A stretch of 32,208 nt of DNA from Erysipelotrichaceae bacterium (GTDB lineage: Bacteria > Bacillota_I > Bacilli_A > RFN20 > CAG-449), in the NCBI GenBank assembly GCA_022772105.1, contig JALFBO010000004.1, positions 1-32,208 of the forward strand. Direction: 5' to 3'. Positions within the stretch are counted from its first letter, which is position 1, and each line of letters starts with the position of its first letter. Shown in pieces: positions 8,271 to 15,512 of the stretch. The notes under the pieces were generated by a model. It saw nothing but the letters and a program-made list of their open reading frames with translations. It was not told the DNA's origin and searched no databases. Made by a program: the position numbers and the translations under genes.

Positions 8271-8753
8271 ATGAAGAAGGGATTAAAACAATTAAATACA
8301 ATTCAAAGAGCCAAATTACAAACATTATTAAAGGTCAAAAAATCATTACAAGAGATATCTGATGAATTAGGTGTTTCAAGACAAACTTTATATAGAGAAA
8401 TACTTAGAAATTCATATCATGTTTCGAAAGATACTTTGTATGTTAAATCTTCTTGCATTCATTATTTAGAATGCCTTAAAGGTCAATCAAGACTCAAATT
8501 TGCATGTCCTAATAATTGCATCAAATATGAACCTGGAAGGCAAGATTGTTTAAAGAAATATCCATTTACATGCAATAATTGTCGTAAGAAAGCTAAATGT
8601 ACTTTCTTACATTATTATTACGATCCAGAGAAGGCTTCTAATGAATATCATTTAAGACTTCAATGTGCAAATGATGGGCCTAAGACAAAAGAAGCAGATA
8701 TAAAGAAAATCGATAAAATAGTTTCTCCTTTAGTAAAAAAGGTCAATCAGTAG
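8271..8753 (+). CDS. IS30-family transposase, N-terminal frame (OrfA)
   Basis: Encodes the DNA-binding half of the transposase. A helix-turn-helix (LQEISDELGVSRQTLYREI) at about residues 24-42 resembles the IS30 N-terminal domain. A cysteine-rich segment follows (Cys pairs in FACPNNC and FTCNNC, and a further KCTF), a probable zinc-binding insert common in Firmicutes members. Start at ATG 8271: AAGGAAGGAG ends 9 bases upstream; a TTG farther up is not needed. The frame ends at TAG 8751, three codons after an A AAA AAG heptamer at 8735-8741. A -1 shift there reads on as VKKGQSVEAILMNHPE, giving one protein of about 433 residues. Confidence 0.85.
   Translation: MKKGLKQLNTIQRAKLQTLLKVKKSLQEISDELGVSRQTLYREILRNSYHVSKDTLYVKSSCIHYLECLKGQSRLKFACPNNCIKYEPGRQDCLKKYPFTCNNCRKKAKCTFLHYYYDPEKASNEYHLRLQCANDGPKTKEADIKKIDKIVSPLVKKVNQ
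8735..8741 (+). promoter_or_regulatory. A AAA AAG slippery heptamer, candidate -1 frameshift site
   Basis: In the reading frame the codons are gtA AAA AAG, the classical bacterial X XXY YYZ slip site. After a -1 shift the next codons are GGT CAA TCA, in frame with the catalytic half. No strong downstream stem-loop or upstream Shine-Dalgarno-like stimulator is evident, so a one-base deletion in an A run is the main alternative. Confidence 0.6.
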
Positions 8754-9571
8754 AAGCAATATTAATGAATCATCCAGAAATAAATGTATCAGCTTTAACT
8801 ATACGAAATTGGATTGCAAAAGGAATACTTAATTGTAAATTATCAGAACTAAGAATGACAGGAAGAAGAAAACCATCATCAAGTTATAATTATTCCAAAA
8901 AACATGATTATACTATTCTATCTTCAAAGAAGATAGGCCATAAATATACAGACTATCGTCTATATATGAGTGAGCATCCAAACGCACTTGTAATCCAATT
9001 AGATACGGTTATTGGTTGTATCGATGGTAAATACAGTGTTTTAACAATTCATATTGTTAATTATAGGTTTCAATTTGGAATTTTGTTAGAAGCTCATACT
9101 AAAGATGAAGTATTTAAGAAATTATCAGAATTATTCGCTTCTATGAAAGAAATTGAAACTGCTGATGGTATGCCTTTTTATTCAACTTTTACTGAAGTTA
9201 TTTTAACCGATAATGGGCCTGAATTTGATGCCTTGCTTAATTTTTGTGATCAAGATTCTAACATTCATGTTTTCTATTGTCATCCTCTTTCATCATTTGA
9301 AAAAGGGGCATGTGAAAGAAACCATGTTCTAGTTAGATATATCCAATACAAAGGATGGACGTTTGATGGAATGAATCAAGATGATATTCAAAAATTATTT
9401 TCCAATATTAATTCTTATCCAAGAAAATCATTAAATGGAAAAACTCCTTACCAATGTGTTGAAGAAGATACGCGTTTTGGTAAAGAGTTTCTGGATCTTA
9501 TTGGAATAAATAAGATTCCTTGTGATGATGTTATTTTAAATCCATCATTACTTAAGTCAATCAAGAAATAA
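8741..9571 (+). CDS. IS30-family transposase, catalytic frame (OrfB)
   Basis: The DDE integrase-type half. The three acidic residues are intact: Asp in IQLDTVIG (codon 9002), Asp in LTDNGPEF (codon 9209) and Glu in EKGACERNH (codon 9314), the last in the IS30 signature region after HPLSSFEKG. The C-terminus has the usual NGKTPYQC segment. The frame becomes meaningful from the slip site at 8741; its first ATG is 8765, but that has no ribosome site and would lose the conserved KKGQSVE linker, so expression by frameshift from OrfA is more likely than independent initiation. Confidence 0.85.
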   Translation, partial: GQSVEAILMNHPEINVSALTIRNWIAKGILNCKLSELRMTGRRKPSSSYNYSKKHDYTILSSKKIGHKYTDYRLYMSEHPNALVIQLDTVIGCIDGKYSVLTIHIVNYRFQFGILLEAHTKDEVFKKLSELFASMKEIETADGMPFYSTFTEVILTDNGPEFDALLNFCDQDSNIHVFYCHPLSSFEKGACERNHVLVRYIQYKGWTFDGMNQDDIQKLFSNINSYPRKSLNGKTPYQCVEEDTRFGKEFLDLIGINKIPCDDVILNPSLLKSIKK

Positions 9572-9639
9572 TTATATCCATTTTTATTTCTTAATTTAGT
9601 AGTCCGAAGAAGGCAAATAACCTATATACTCGTTGCATT

Positions 9640-9666
9640 TAGTTAAAAAAATTGTATTTTTAACTA
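9640..9666 (+). terminator. Possible terminator of the transposase transcript
   Basis: TAGTTAAAAA (9640-9649) pairs perfectly with TTTTTAACTA (9657-9666), loop of 7. The stem is all weak pairs but one and no T run follows, so terminator function is uncertain; it overlaps a copy of the IS end motif. Confidence 0.35.
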
Positions 9667-9803
9667 ATTCTTTTAAGTTGCGCTTCTTCAACTAATATTA
9701 TAATTCATACGACGAAATTTGAAACATATTTATTTTTTCATATTAATTTTTTATTTTTTTTCTTGTTTTTACACATAAAAATTGCTATTTCGAAAAAACT
9801 TCA

Positions 9804-9844
9804 ATTATATTATTTACTTTGTTGCATTTAGTTGTTTAATTAAC
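9804..9844 (-). repeat. IS30 right terminal inverted repeat
   Basis: 41 bases, reverse complement of the left end with one mismatch; includes GTTGCATTTAGTT (9821-9833). Confidence 0.85.
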
Positions 9845-9845
9845 C

Positions 9846-9861
9846 CATTGATCAGTTTCCT
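9846..9861 (+). repeat. Right flanking direct repeat of the IS30 element (16 bp)
   Basis: Exact second copy of the 16 bases at 8134-8149, one base outside the right inverted repeat. Confidence 0.8.
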
Positions 9862-9929
9862 TTTATAATTATTTTTATCATTTTGAACAAAATTTATATT
9901 TTATGCATATAGTAGTATGAGGAAAATTT

Positions 9930-10775
9930 ATGATAGGACAAGTTATTAATGCCTTAGTGACTCCATTTAATGAAAATGGGGAAATTGACTATGAAGAAGT
10001 TAGAAGGTTACTTCAAATTGGAAAAGAGAATTGTAACGATGCTTTTGTCGTGGGTTCAACTACTGGAGAAGGTACATCACTTTCGTTAGAAGAAAAAAGA
10101 AATCTATATATCTTTTGTAAGGAAAATACGTCTTTAGAATGTATTTATGCTTTAAATTGTTTATCCTTAAAAAAGGCGAAAGAGGAATATGATAATATTA
10201 AAGATTTAAATATTTCTTATTTTTTAATAGTGACTCCTTTTTATGTGCTTCCTTCACAAGATGGTCTTTTACTTTATTACAAAGAACTTGCCAAATATTT
10301 ATCGCCAAGTAAAATTATTCTTTATAATGTTCCTAAAAGGACAGGTGTAAATCTATCTTTTTATACGATAAAAAAACTAATTAAAACTTGCCCAAATATC
10401 GTCGCCTTAAAGGAGTGTTCTACCGATAAAAATTTAATTCATCTACTAAAAAAGAACTTTCCTTCATTTTTAGTATTTATTGGAAACGATGATTATGTGT
10501 TTGAAGCACTTGAATCAGGTGCAGATGGGATTATTTCGGTTATATCGATAATTTATGGAAAAGAGATGCAAAGCATTATTAAAGATTATAAATATGGAAT
10601 TAAAGCCGAACTTCTTATCTCTTATATAAAATTTATTTCCAGTATTGTATTTGCTTCATCTAATCCATGTGGTATAAAACATCTTTTAGAAAGAAGAGGA
10701 GAAAAGAGCATGAATTTACGTATTCCTCTTGTTAAGATAACATCAAATGATGATTCGTTTAATATTTTGCTATAA
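9930..10775 (+). CDS. dapA: 4-hydroxy-tetrahydrodipicolinate synthase (DapA family)
   Basis: Condenses pyruvate with aspartate semialdehyde in lysine and cell-wall diaminopimelate synthesis. The 281-residue product shows the family marks in order: VGSTTGEGTSLS (pyruvate-binding Thr-Thr-Gly-Glu), VTPFYVLPSQDG with the triad Tyr (the neighbouring Tyr is Phe), YNVPKRTG with Tyr and Arg, and ALKECS with the Schiff-base Lys. The Arg in YNVPxRTG argues for DapA over N-acetylneuraminate lyase, though this superfamily is prone to misnaming. TGAGG is 7 bases before ATG. Upstream, TTGAAC at 9883 with a poor -10 could be its promoter, only 20 bases beyond the IS repeat. No other lysine gene is nearby. 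Confidence 0.87.
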   Translation: MIGQVINALVTPFNENGEIDYEEVRRLLQIGKENCNDAFVVGSTTGEGTSLSLEEKRNLYIFCKENTSLECIYALNCLSLKKAKEEYDNIKDLNISYFLIVTPFYVLPSQDGLLLYYKELAKYLSPSKIILYNVPKRTGVNLSFYTIKKLIKTCPNIVALKECSTDKNLIHLLKKNFPSFLVFIGNDDYVFEALESGADGIISVISIIYGKEMQSIIKDYKYGIKAELLISYIKFISSIVFASSNPCGIKHLLERRGEKSMNLRIPLVKITSNDDSFNILL

Positions 10776-10790
10776 AAATCTTTTTTTTCT

Positions 10791-10818
10791 TTGAAATAAA
10801 TAATTATTATTATATAAT
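10791..10818 (+). promoter_or_regulatory. Promoter of the alaS T-box transcript
   Basis: TTGAAA (10791-10796), 16-base spacer, TATAAT (10813-10818); the leader would begin near 10825, where the T-box sequence starts. Confidence 0.7.
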
Positions 10819-10824
10819 TATCAC

Positions 10825-11030
10825 GTAATCGATGAGAAAGTGAAGGTATTATTTTTTTCTTTAGAGAGAATCTGGTTGGTGAAAGGATTTGAAAAGATTG
10901 TACTAGGCTACTTTGGAGATTTATGAATTGTCATCGTTGACTGCGTTAAAGTTTGAATTAAGTGCATATCAATAGATATGAAACAGGATGGTACCGCGAT
11001 TTATTCGTTCCTGAAAAGGTACTTTTTTTT
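10825..11030 (+). promoter_or_regulatory. T-box leader, alanine-specific
   Basis: A tRNA-sensing T-box that controls alaS by antitermination. Stem I landmarks are present: the AGAGAGAA bulge followed by CTGGTTGGTGAAA, then TTTGGAG closing the specifier loop. The specifier position reads GCT (10907-10909), an alanine codon. The antiterminator holds the hallmark TGGTACCGCG (10989-10998), flanked by CAGGA and TCCTG arms; UGGU pairs with an ACCA tRNA end, as in tRNA-Ala. The competing terminator uses GTACC (10991-10995) with GGTAC (11018-11022) and a T8 run. Uncharged tRNA-Ala should therefore switch alaS on. Confidence 0.93.
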
Positions 11031-11081
11031 ATGAAAAAAAGACAAAAAAATAGAAAGGAATATATACAAAAGGTGATATTT

Positions 11082-13691
11082 ATGAAAAAAATGACATCTA
11101 CAGAAATTAGAAACACATGGTTAAAATTTTTTGAATCAAAAGGCCACTATATCGAGCCAAGCGCATCATTAATTCCTCATAATGATCCTACTTTACTTTG
11201 GATCAACGCTGGCGTTGCTGCTTTAAAAAAATATTTTGATGGTTCTGAGATTCCTTCTCATACACGTATTACTAATGCGCAAAAAGCTTTAAGAACAAAT
11301 GATATTGAAAATGTTGGAAAAACTGCAAGACATCACACATTCTTTGAGATGCTTGGAAATTTTTCTATCGGCGATTATTTTAGAAATGAAGTTATCCCTT
11401 GGGCTGTTGAATTATTAACTGACGAAAAATGGTTTGGTTTTCCTAAAGAAAAACTCTATATGACTTACCACCCAAGTGATACTGCAAGTAGAGATTTATG
11501 GATTAAAAATGGTATTGATCCATCTCATTTAATTCCTCTAGAAGGTAACTTCTGGGAAATTGGTGAAGGACCATGCGGTCCAGATACAGAAATTTTCTTT
11601 GATAGAGGAGAAAAATATGATCCAGAAGGTCTTGGAAAAAAATTGTTAGAAAACGATATGGAAAATGATCGTTATATTGAAATTTGGAACATTGTCTTTA
11701 GTCAATATAATGCCGAAGAAGGAGTAGATAGAAAAGATTATAAAGAATTACCTTCTAAAAATATTGATACAGGGGCAGGACTTGAAAGATTCTGTTGTGT
11801 TATACAAGAAACAGAAACTAATTTTGAAACTGATTTATTCTTCCCTTATATTGAACAAACCGCAACTCTAGCTTCTTTCCCTTATGAAGGTGAATATAAG
11901 ATGGCATATCGCGTTATTGCTGATCACATTAGAACTTGTACGTTCGCTTTAGCGGATGGAGCAATGTTCTCTAATGAAGGAAGAGGTTATGTTCTAAGAA
12001 GAATTTTAAGAAGAGCGGTCCGTTATGGAAGAAAACTTGGAATTGAAAAACCATTCTTATTTGAACTTGTACCTACTGTTTGTGAAGTAATGAAAGGCTA
12101 TTATCCTTATCTTTATGAAAAGAAAGACCGCGTTATGAAAATGATTAAAGCAGAAGAAGAGAAATTTGCTTCTACTTTAGCACAAGGCGAAGCGATGTTA
12201 CGTAAAATATTAGGTTCTACATCAGGTGATTTAGAAGGTGTCGATGCATTTAAATTGTATGATACATTTGGTTTCCCAATTGAACTTACTTCAGAGATTT
12301 GCCTAGAAGAAGGAAGAAAAGTTGACCTAAAATCATTTGACGAAGAGATGAAGAAACAAAAAGAAAGAGCAAGAGCGGCTCGTGGTGATCTTCAATCAAT
12401 GAACAAACAATCTAAAGACTTAATGGACTTTTCTTTAAAATCTGAATTTATTTATGATGATAAAATCATTGAATCAACTGTAATTGGTTTATTTAAGAAC
12501 GGAGAAAAAGTAGATGTTATTGAAGATGAAGGAGAAGTAGTCTTTGATGTGACAAATTTCTATGCAACAAGTGGTGGTCAAGTTGCCGACACTGGCATTA
12601 TTGAAAATGACAATTGTTCTATGGAAGTAGTTGATGTTTCCAAAGCTCCACAAAAACAATTCCTCCATTCAGTAAAAGTACAATTTGGAAGTGTAAAAGT
12701 TGGTGATAAATTCACTTTAAAATTAGATTTAGAAAGAAGAAAGAAAATCAGATGCAATCACTCAGTTGTTCACCTTCTTCAAAAAGCTTTACAAGTAGTT
12801 TTAGGTGACCATGTCCATCAAGAAGGTTCATTTGTAAGTGATGATTTATGTAGATTTGACTTTACTCACTTTGAAAAGATGACTTTCACTCAACTATGCC
12901 AAGTTGAAAAATTAGTTAATGAATATATTAATCAAGGTGCAGAAGTTAGTACTTTAGTTCTTCCTCTTGAAGAAGCTAAAAAATTAGGAGCTATGGCATT
13001 ATTTGATGAAAAGTATGGCGATTTAGTACGTGTTGTCTGTATGGGTGATATTTCAAAAGAATTCTGTGGCGGCACGCACGTATCAAATACAAGAGAAATT
13101 GGATGCTTTACAATAGCTTATGAAGAATCAATCGCTGCTGGAGTGAGACGTATTGAAGGAAGAACTGCTCTTGCATCTTATGATATGCTCAAACAAAAAG
13201 AAGTTATTTTAAATTCTTTACAAAATTTAGTAAAAGCGTCATCTTATGGAGAAGTAGTGACACGTGTTTCTTCTTTACTTGAAGAAAATGCTTCTTTAAA
13301 GAAAGTTAATAATGATTTATCACAAAAAGTATCTTCTTATGAAGCTAAATTAATAAAAGACGAATTTGTTGTTGTTAATAACAAGCATATTCTCTTAAAG
13401 AAATTAAATAATTATTCAAAAGATATGTTTAATATCTTATTTGATTCTTTAAAAGTAGTATATGATGATGCAATTATCGTTTTGGCAAATTGTAGTGCAG
13501 ATAAAGTATCCTTTATTTGTTCTGTTTCACCTAAACTTACTTCTACATATAAAGCTGGAAATATTATAAAGAAAGTAACCTCTATTTGTGGAGGATCAGG
13601 TGGAGGACGTCCTGATGTTGCTCAAGGTGGAGGAAAAGATGTTTCTAAAGTCGGAGAAGCATTTGCATCTATTTTAAAGGATTTTGAGTGA
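11082..13691 (+). CDS. alaS: Alanyl-tRNA synthetase
   Basis: Charges tRNA-Ala with alanine. The 869-residue length is standard. The N-terminal class II core starts MTSTEIRNTWLKFFESKGH, with RHHTFFEMLGNFSIGDYF as motif 2 and GAGLERF in the motif 3 region. The editing domain has the zinc/catalytic pairs HSVVH and CGGTH, and a DHHA1 domain rich in glycine (GGSGGGRPDVAQGGGKD) ends the protein. ATG 11082 is the start: AAAAGGTGAT is just upstream and homologues begin here; the frame stays open upstream through the T-box, which is coincidental. Its TGA overlaps the ATG of ruvX. Confidence 0.97.
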   Translation: MKKMTSTEIRNTWLKFFESKGHYIEPSASLIPHNDPTLLWINAGVAALKKYFDGSEIPSHTRITNAQKALRTNDIENVGKTARHHTFFEMLGNFSIGDYFRNEVIPWAVELLTDEKWFGFPKEKLYMTYHPSDTASRDLWIKNGIDPSHLIPLEGNFWEIGEGPCGPDTEIFFDRGEKYDPEGLGKKLLENDMENDRYIEIWNIVFSQYNAEEGVDRKDYKELPSKNIDTGAGLERFCCVIQETETNFETDLFFPYIEQTATLASFPYEGEYKMAYRVIADHIRTCTFALADGAMFSNEGRGYVLRRILRRAVRYGRKLGIEKPFLFELVPTVCEVMKGYYPYLYEKKDRVMKMIKAEEEKFASTLAQGEAMLRKILGSTSGDLEGVDAFKLYDTFGFPIELTSEICLEEGRKVDLKSFDEEMKKQKERARAARGDLQSMNKQSKDLMDFSLKSEFIYDDKIIESTVIGLFKNGEKVDVIEDEGEVVFDVTNFYATSGGQVADTGIIENDNCSMEVVDVSKAPQKQFLHSVKVQFGSVKVGDKFTLKLDLERRKKIRCNHSVVHLLQKALQVVLGDHVHQEGSFVSDDLCRFDFTHFEKMTFTQLCQVEKLVNEYINQGAEVSTLVLPLEEAKKLGAMALFDEKYGDLVRVVCMGDISKEFCGGTHVSNTREIGCFTIAYEESIAAGVRRIEGRTALASYDMLKQKEVILNSLQNLVKASSYGEVVTRVSSLLEENASLKKVNNDLSQKVSSYEAKLIKDEFVVVNNKHILLKKLNNYSKDMFNILFDSLKVVYDDAIIVLANCSADKVSFICSVSPKLTSTYKAGNIIKKVTSICGGSGGGRPDVAQGGGKDVSKVGEAFASILKDFE

Positions 13692-14116
13692 TGAGCGGAA
13701 AAGTTCTAGGCCTTGATTTAGGGGAGAAAACTCTTGGCATTGCCGAATCGGATATACTTGGAATCATTGCGCAAGGAGTGGAAAATTTCCGCTTTGAATC
13801 GTGCAATTTTTCTAAAGCTTTAGAAAGAGTAAAGTATTATGTAGAACGTGATGAAATTAAAGAAATAGCTTTAGGCTTACCACTTCACATGTCAGGAGAT
13901 GAATCAGATCACTCACTAATGTGTCGAGAATTTAAAGAAAAGATTGAAAGTGCTCTTCCTGATGTTAAAGTAGTTTTAATCGATGAAAGATGGACTACAA
14001 AACAAGCAACTAGATATTTATTAGAAGCAGATTTATCAAGAGCAAAAAGAAAAAAAGTCATTGACAAAATGGCGGCTGTTGTTATACTAGAAACATACCT
14101 AGCACAAAGGAGTTAA
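13691..14116 (+). CDS. ruvX: RuvX/YqgF-type Holliday-junction resolvase homologue
   Basis: An RNase-H-fold nuclease of the YqgF family, described as a putative Holliday-junction resolvase and, in E. coli, as a 16S rRNA processing factor. Motifs: GLDLGEKTLGIAESD at the N-terminus, IALGLPLHMSGDES in the middle, and DERWTTKQA and IDKMAAVVILETYL at the C-terminus, supplying the conserved acidic residues. Normal length (about 141 residues). ATG 13691 overlaps the alaS TGA by one base (TGATG), indicating translational coupling. The ireB/yrzL gene often found between alaS and ruvX in Firmicutes is absent here. Confidence 0.93.
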   Translation: MSGKVLGLDLGEKTLGIAESDILGIIAQGVENFRFESCNFSKALERVKYYVERDEIKEIALGLPLHMSGDESDHSLMCREFKEKIESALPDVKVVLIDERWTTKQATRYLLEADLSRAKRKKVIDKMAAVVILETYLAQRS

Positions 14117-14117
14117 T

Positions 14118-14384
14118 ATGGAAGAAAACGGAAGATTTATCTTTGAAGACGAAAATGGTGAAAAAAAGGAATTAGAAGTATATTTTACTTATCATAGCGA
14201 AGAATTTGATAAAGATTTTATCGTATTTATCGATCCTGATGATTCCTCAAATTTAATTGCATGTGAATATAATGAAGAGACACATGAAGTATTCGACATC
14301 GAAAATGATGAGGAATATGATGAACTTGATAAAGTAATAGAAGCTTATCAAAATGATAAGATTAAATTTGAAGTAGAAGAATAG
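14118..14384 (+). CDS. DUF1292 (YrzB-like) acidic protein
   Basis: An 88-residue, strongly acidic protein of the DUF1292 family, known from this same operon position (B. subtilis yrzB) but without a defined function. It starts with the characteristic F-x-x-E-D-E-x-G-x-x segment and an alternating beta pattern (KELEVYFTYHSEEFDKDFIV), followed by an Asp/Glu-rich C-terminus. AAAGGAGTT lies inside the end of ruvX and the ATG follows that stop by one base. A strong terminator closes the operon. Confidence 0.88.
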   Translation: MEENGRFIFEDENGEKKELEVYFTYHSEEFDKDFIVFIDPDDSSNLIACEYNEETHEVFDIENDEEYDELDKVIEAYQNDKIKFEVEE

Positions 14385-14389
14385 CGGAA

Positions 14390-14428
14390 GAACTTGTAAT
14401 GTTACAAAACATTATAAGTTCTTTTTTT
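14390..14428 (+). terminator. Strong rho-independent terminator of the alaS operon
   Basis: A 14-bp stem (14390-14403 with 14408-14421, one G-T pair), ACAA tetraloop, and T7. Confidence 0.9.
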
Positions 14429-14445
14429 ATAGGAGAGTAACTTTA

Positions 14446-14474
14446 TTGTAAAATATCTTTTATTTTTCTATAAT
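14446..14474 (+). promoter_or_regulatory. Promoter of holA
   Basis: TTGTAA (14446-14451), 17 bases, TATAAT (14469-14474). The transcript would start only about a dozen bases before the start codon, giving a very short leader holding AGGAGG. Confidence 0.7.
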
Positions 14475-14494
14475 TAAATCTAGGAGGAATGAGC

Positions 14495-15502
14495 ATGATT
14501 TATTTAGTTTATGGCGAACAATATCCACTTATAAAGAAACGTATTAACAAGATTGTTAAAGAATGTTTTAATGGTGAAATTGATGACTTTTCTTATATTA
14601 AATTAAATGGAAGAGAAGTTAGTGTCCAAGATATTGTTTCTGAATGCGAATTTATTCCTCTTGGTAGTGATAGAAAAGTTGTATATGTTTATAACGCATA
14701 TTTTTTAGGGGCAATCAAAGAAAAAGTATCTATTGAAAGTGAACAAGATTATTCGCGCTTAGAAAAATTTTTAAAAGCATATTTTTCTTCTTCATCAAAT
14801 ATGGTAGATGTTATTTTTTCTTTAGAAAGTAAATCAATCAATAAAAAAAGTGCTATATACAAACTGCTTGAAAAAGAAGATAAACAAGCTCGTATTCTAT
14901 TTGAAGAAGGATTAACAAAGGATACTTTAAGTCAAAATGGAATTGCTTATTTTCAAAAAAAAGGTGTAAAAATTAGCCAAGAAGCACTTACCTTATTACT
15001 AAATAAATTAGGTGAAGACTGTTCTTCCTTTATTCAAGAAGCAGAAAAGTTATGTTTATATAAAAAGGAAATAGATGTAAATGATGTACATCTTTTAGTT
15101 CCTACGCCTTTAGAACAAAATGCATTTTTACTCGCGGATGATTTGATCAATAATAAGATTAATGAGGCTATTAAAATATATCGAGATTTGCTTGTATTAA
15201 AAGAAGAACCAGTCAAATTGATCAATCTATTAGCTAGTCAATTTACTACCTTTAGTCAAATTTGTTATCTATATAAAATAGAAAAGTTATCGCAAGAAGA
15301 AATAGCTTCAAAACTTGCAATTCACCCATATCGAGTAAAGTTAGCATGTCGCAATTTTGTACGTTTATCTTATGATAATTTATTAAATATAATTTCTTAT
15401 TTACAAAAATTAGATAATGATATCAAATCGATGAAAACCGATCCTTATATAGGACTTGAATTATTTTTTATTAATTTTGATGATATAAAAAAAGGAGTTT
15501 AA
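14495..15502 (+). CDS. holA: DNA polymerase III delta subunit
   Basis: Delta is the clamp-loader subunit that opens the beta sliding clamp. The 335-residue protein follows the family plan: N-terminal AAA-like domain without a Walker A motif (MIYLVYGEQYPLIKKRINKI), the central region with VIFSLESK, and the all-helical collar domain with NAFLLADDLINNKINEAIKI and LASQFTTFSQI. Among two in-frame ATGs, 14495 is 7 bases from AGGAGG whereas 14489 is only one base away, so 14495 is the start. It is a single-gene unit here; comEC and rpsT, frequent neighbours, are not present. Confidence 0.9.
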   Translation: MIYLVYGEQYPLIKKRINKIVKECFNGEIDDFSYIKLNGREVSVQDIVSECEFIPLGSDRKVVYVYNAYFLGAIKEKVSIESEQDYSRLEKFLKAYFSSSSNMVDVIFSLESKSINKKSAIYKLLEKEDKQARILFEEGLTKDTLSQNGIAYFQKKGVKISQEALTLLLNKLGEDCSSFIQEAEKLCLYKKEIDVNDVHLLVPTPLEQNAFLLADDLINNKINEAIKIYRDLLVLKEEPVKLINLLASQFTTFSQICYLYKIEKLSQEEIASKLAIHPYRVKLACRNFVRLSYDNLLNIISYLQKLDNDIKSMKTDPYIGLELFFINFDDIKKGV

Positions 15503-15512
15503 GCTCCTTTTT
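15489..15512. terminator. Bidirectional terminator between holA and the ttcA-like gene
   Basis: AAAAAGGAG (15489-15497) pairs with CTCCTTTTT (15504-15512), loop of 6; A and T runs on the two sides serve both strands. It overlaps the holA stop codon. Confidence 0.75.

Larger units (their letters stand above)
8150..9845 (+). mobile_element. Complete IS30-family insertion sequence (about 1.7 kb)
   Basis: The ends are a 41-base inverted repeat (8150-8190 against 9804-9844) with one mismatch, flanked by a 16-bp direct repeat. Inside is a two-frame IS30-type transposase. Subterminal copies of the end motif GTTGCATTTAGTT occur at 9632-9644 as well as in the right end, with its complement in the left end, and a second inner inverted pair of 12 bases is at 8238-8249 and 9605-9616. 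The non-coding right part (9572-9845) holds these motifs, a hairpin at 9640-9666 and otherwise A/T-rich sequence. Mycoplasma IS1630, an IS30 relative, is known for long variable target duplications, which fits. The element looks recent because repeats and catalytic residues are intact. Confidence 0.88.

Noticed and set aside
9930-10775. Reading the DapA-family gene as N-acetylneuraminate lyase (host sialic acid use)
   Set aside because: YNVPxRTG with Arg and KEC-S after the Schiff-base Lys fit DapA; no sialic-acid genes are nearby.
10962-11081. In-frame upstream extension of alaS by 40 codons
   Set aside because: It covers the T-box antiterminator and terminator, has no ribosome site, and homologues start at MTSTEIRNTW.
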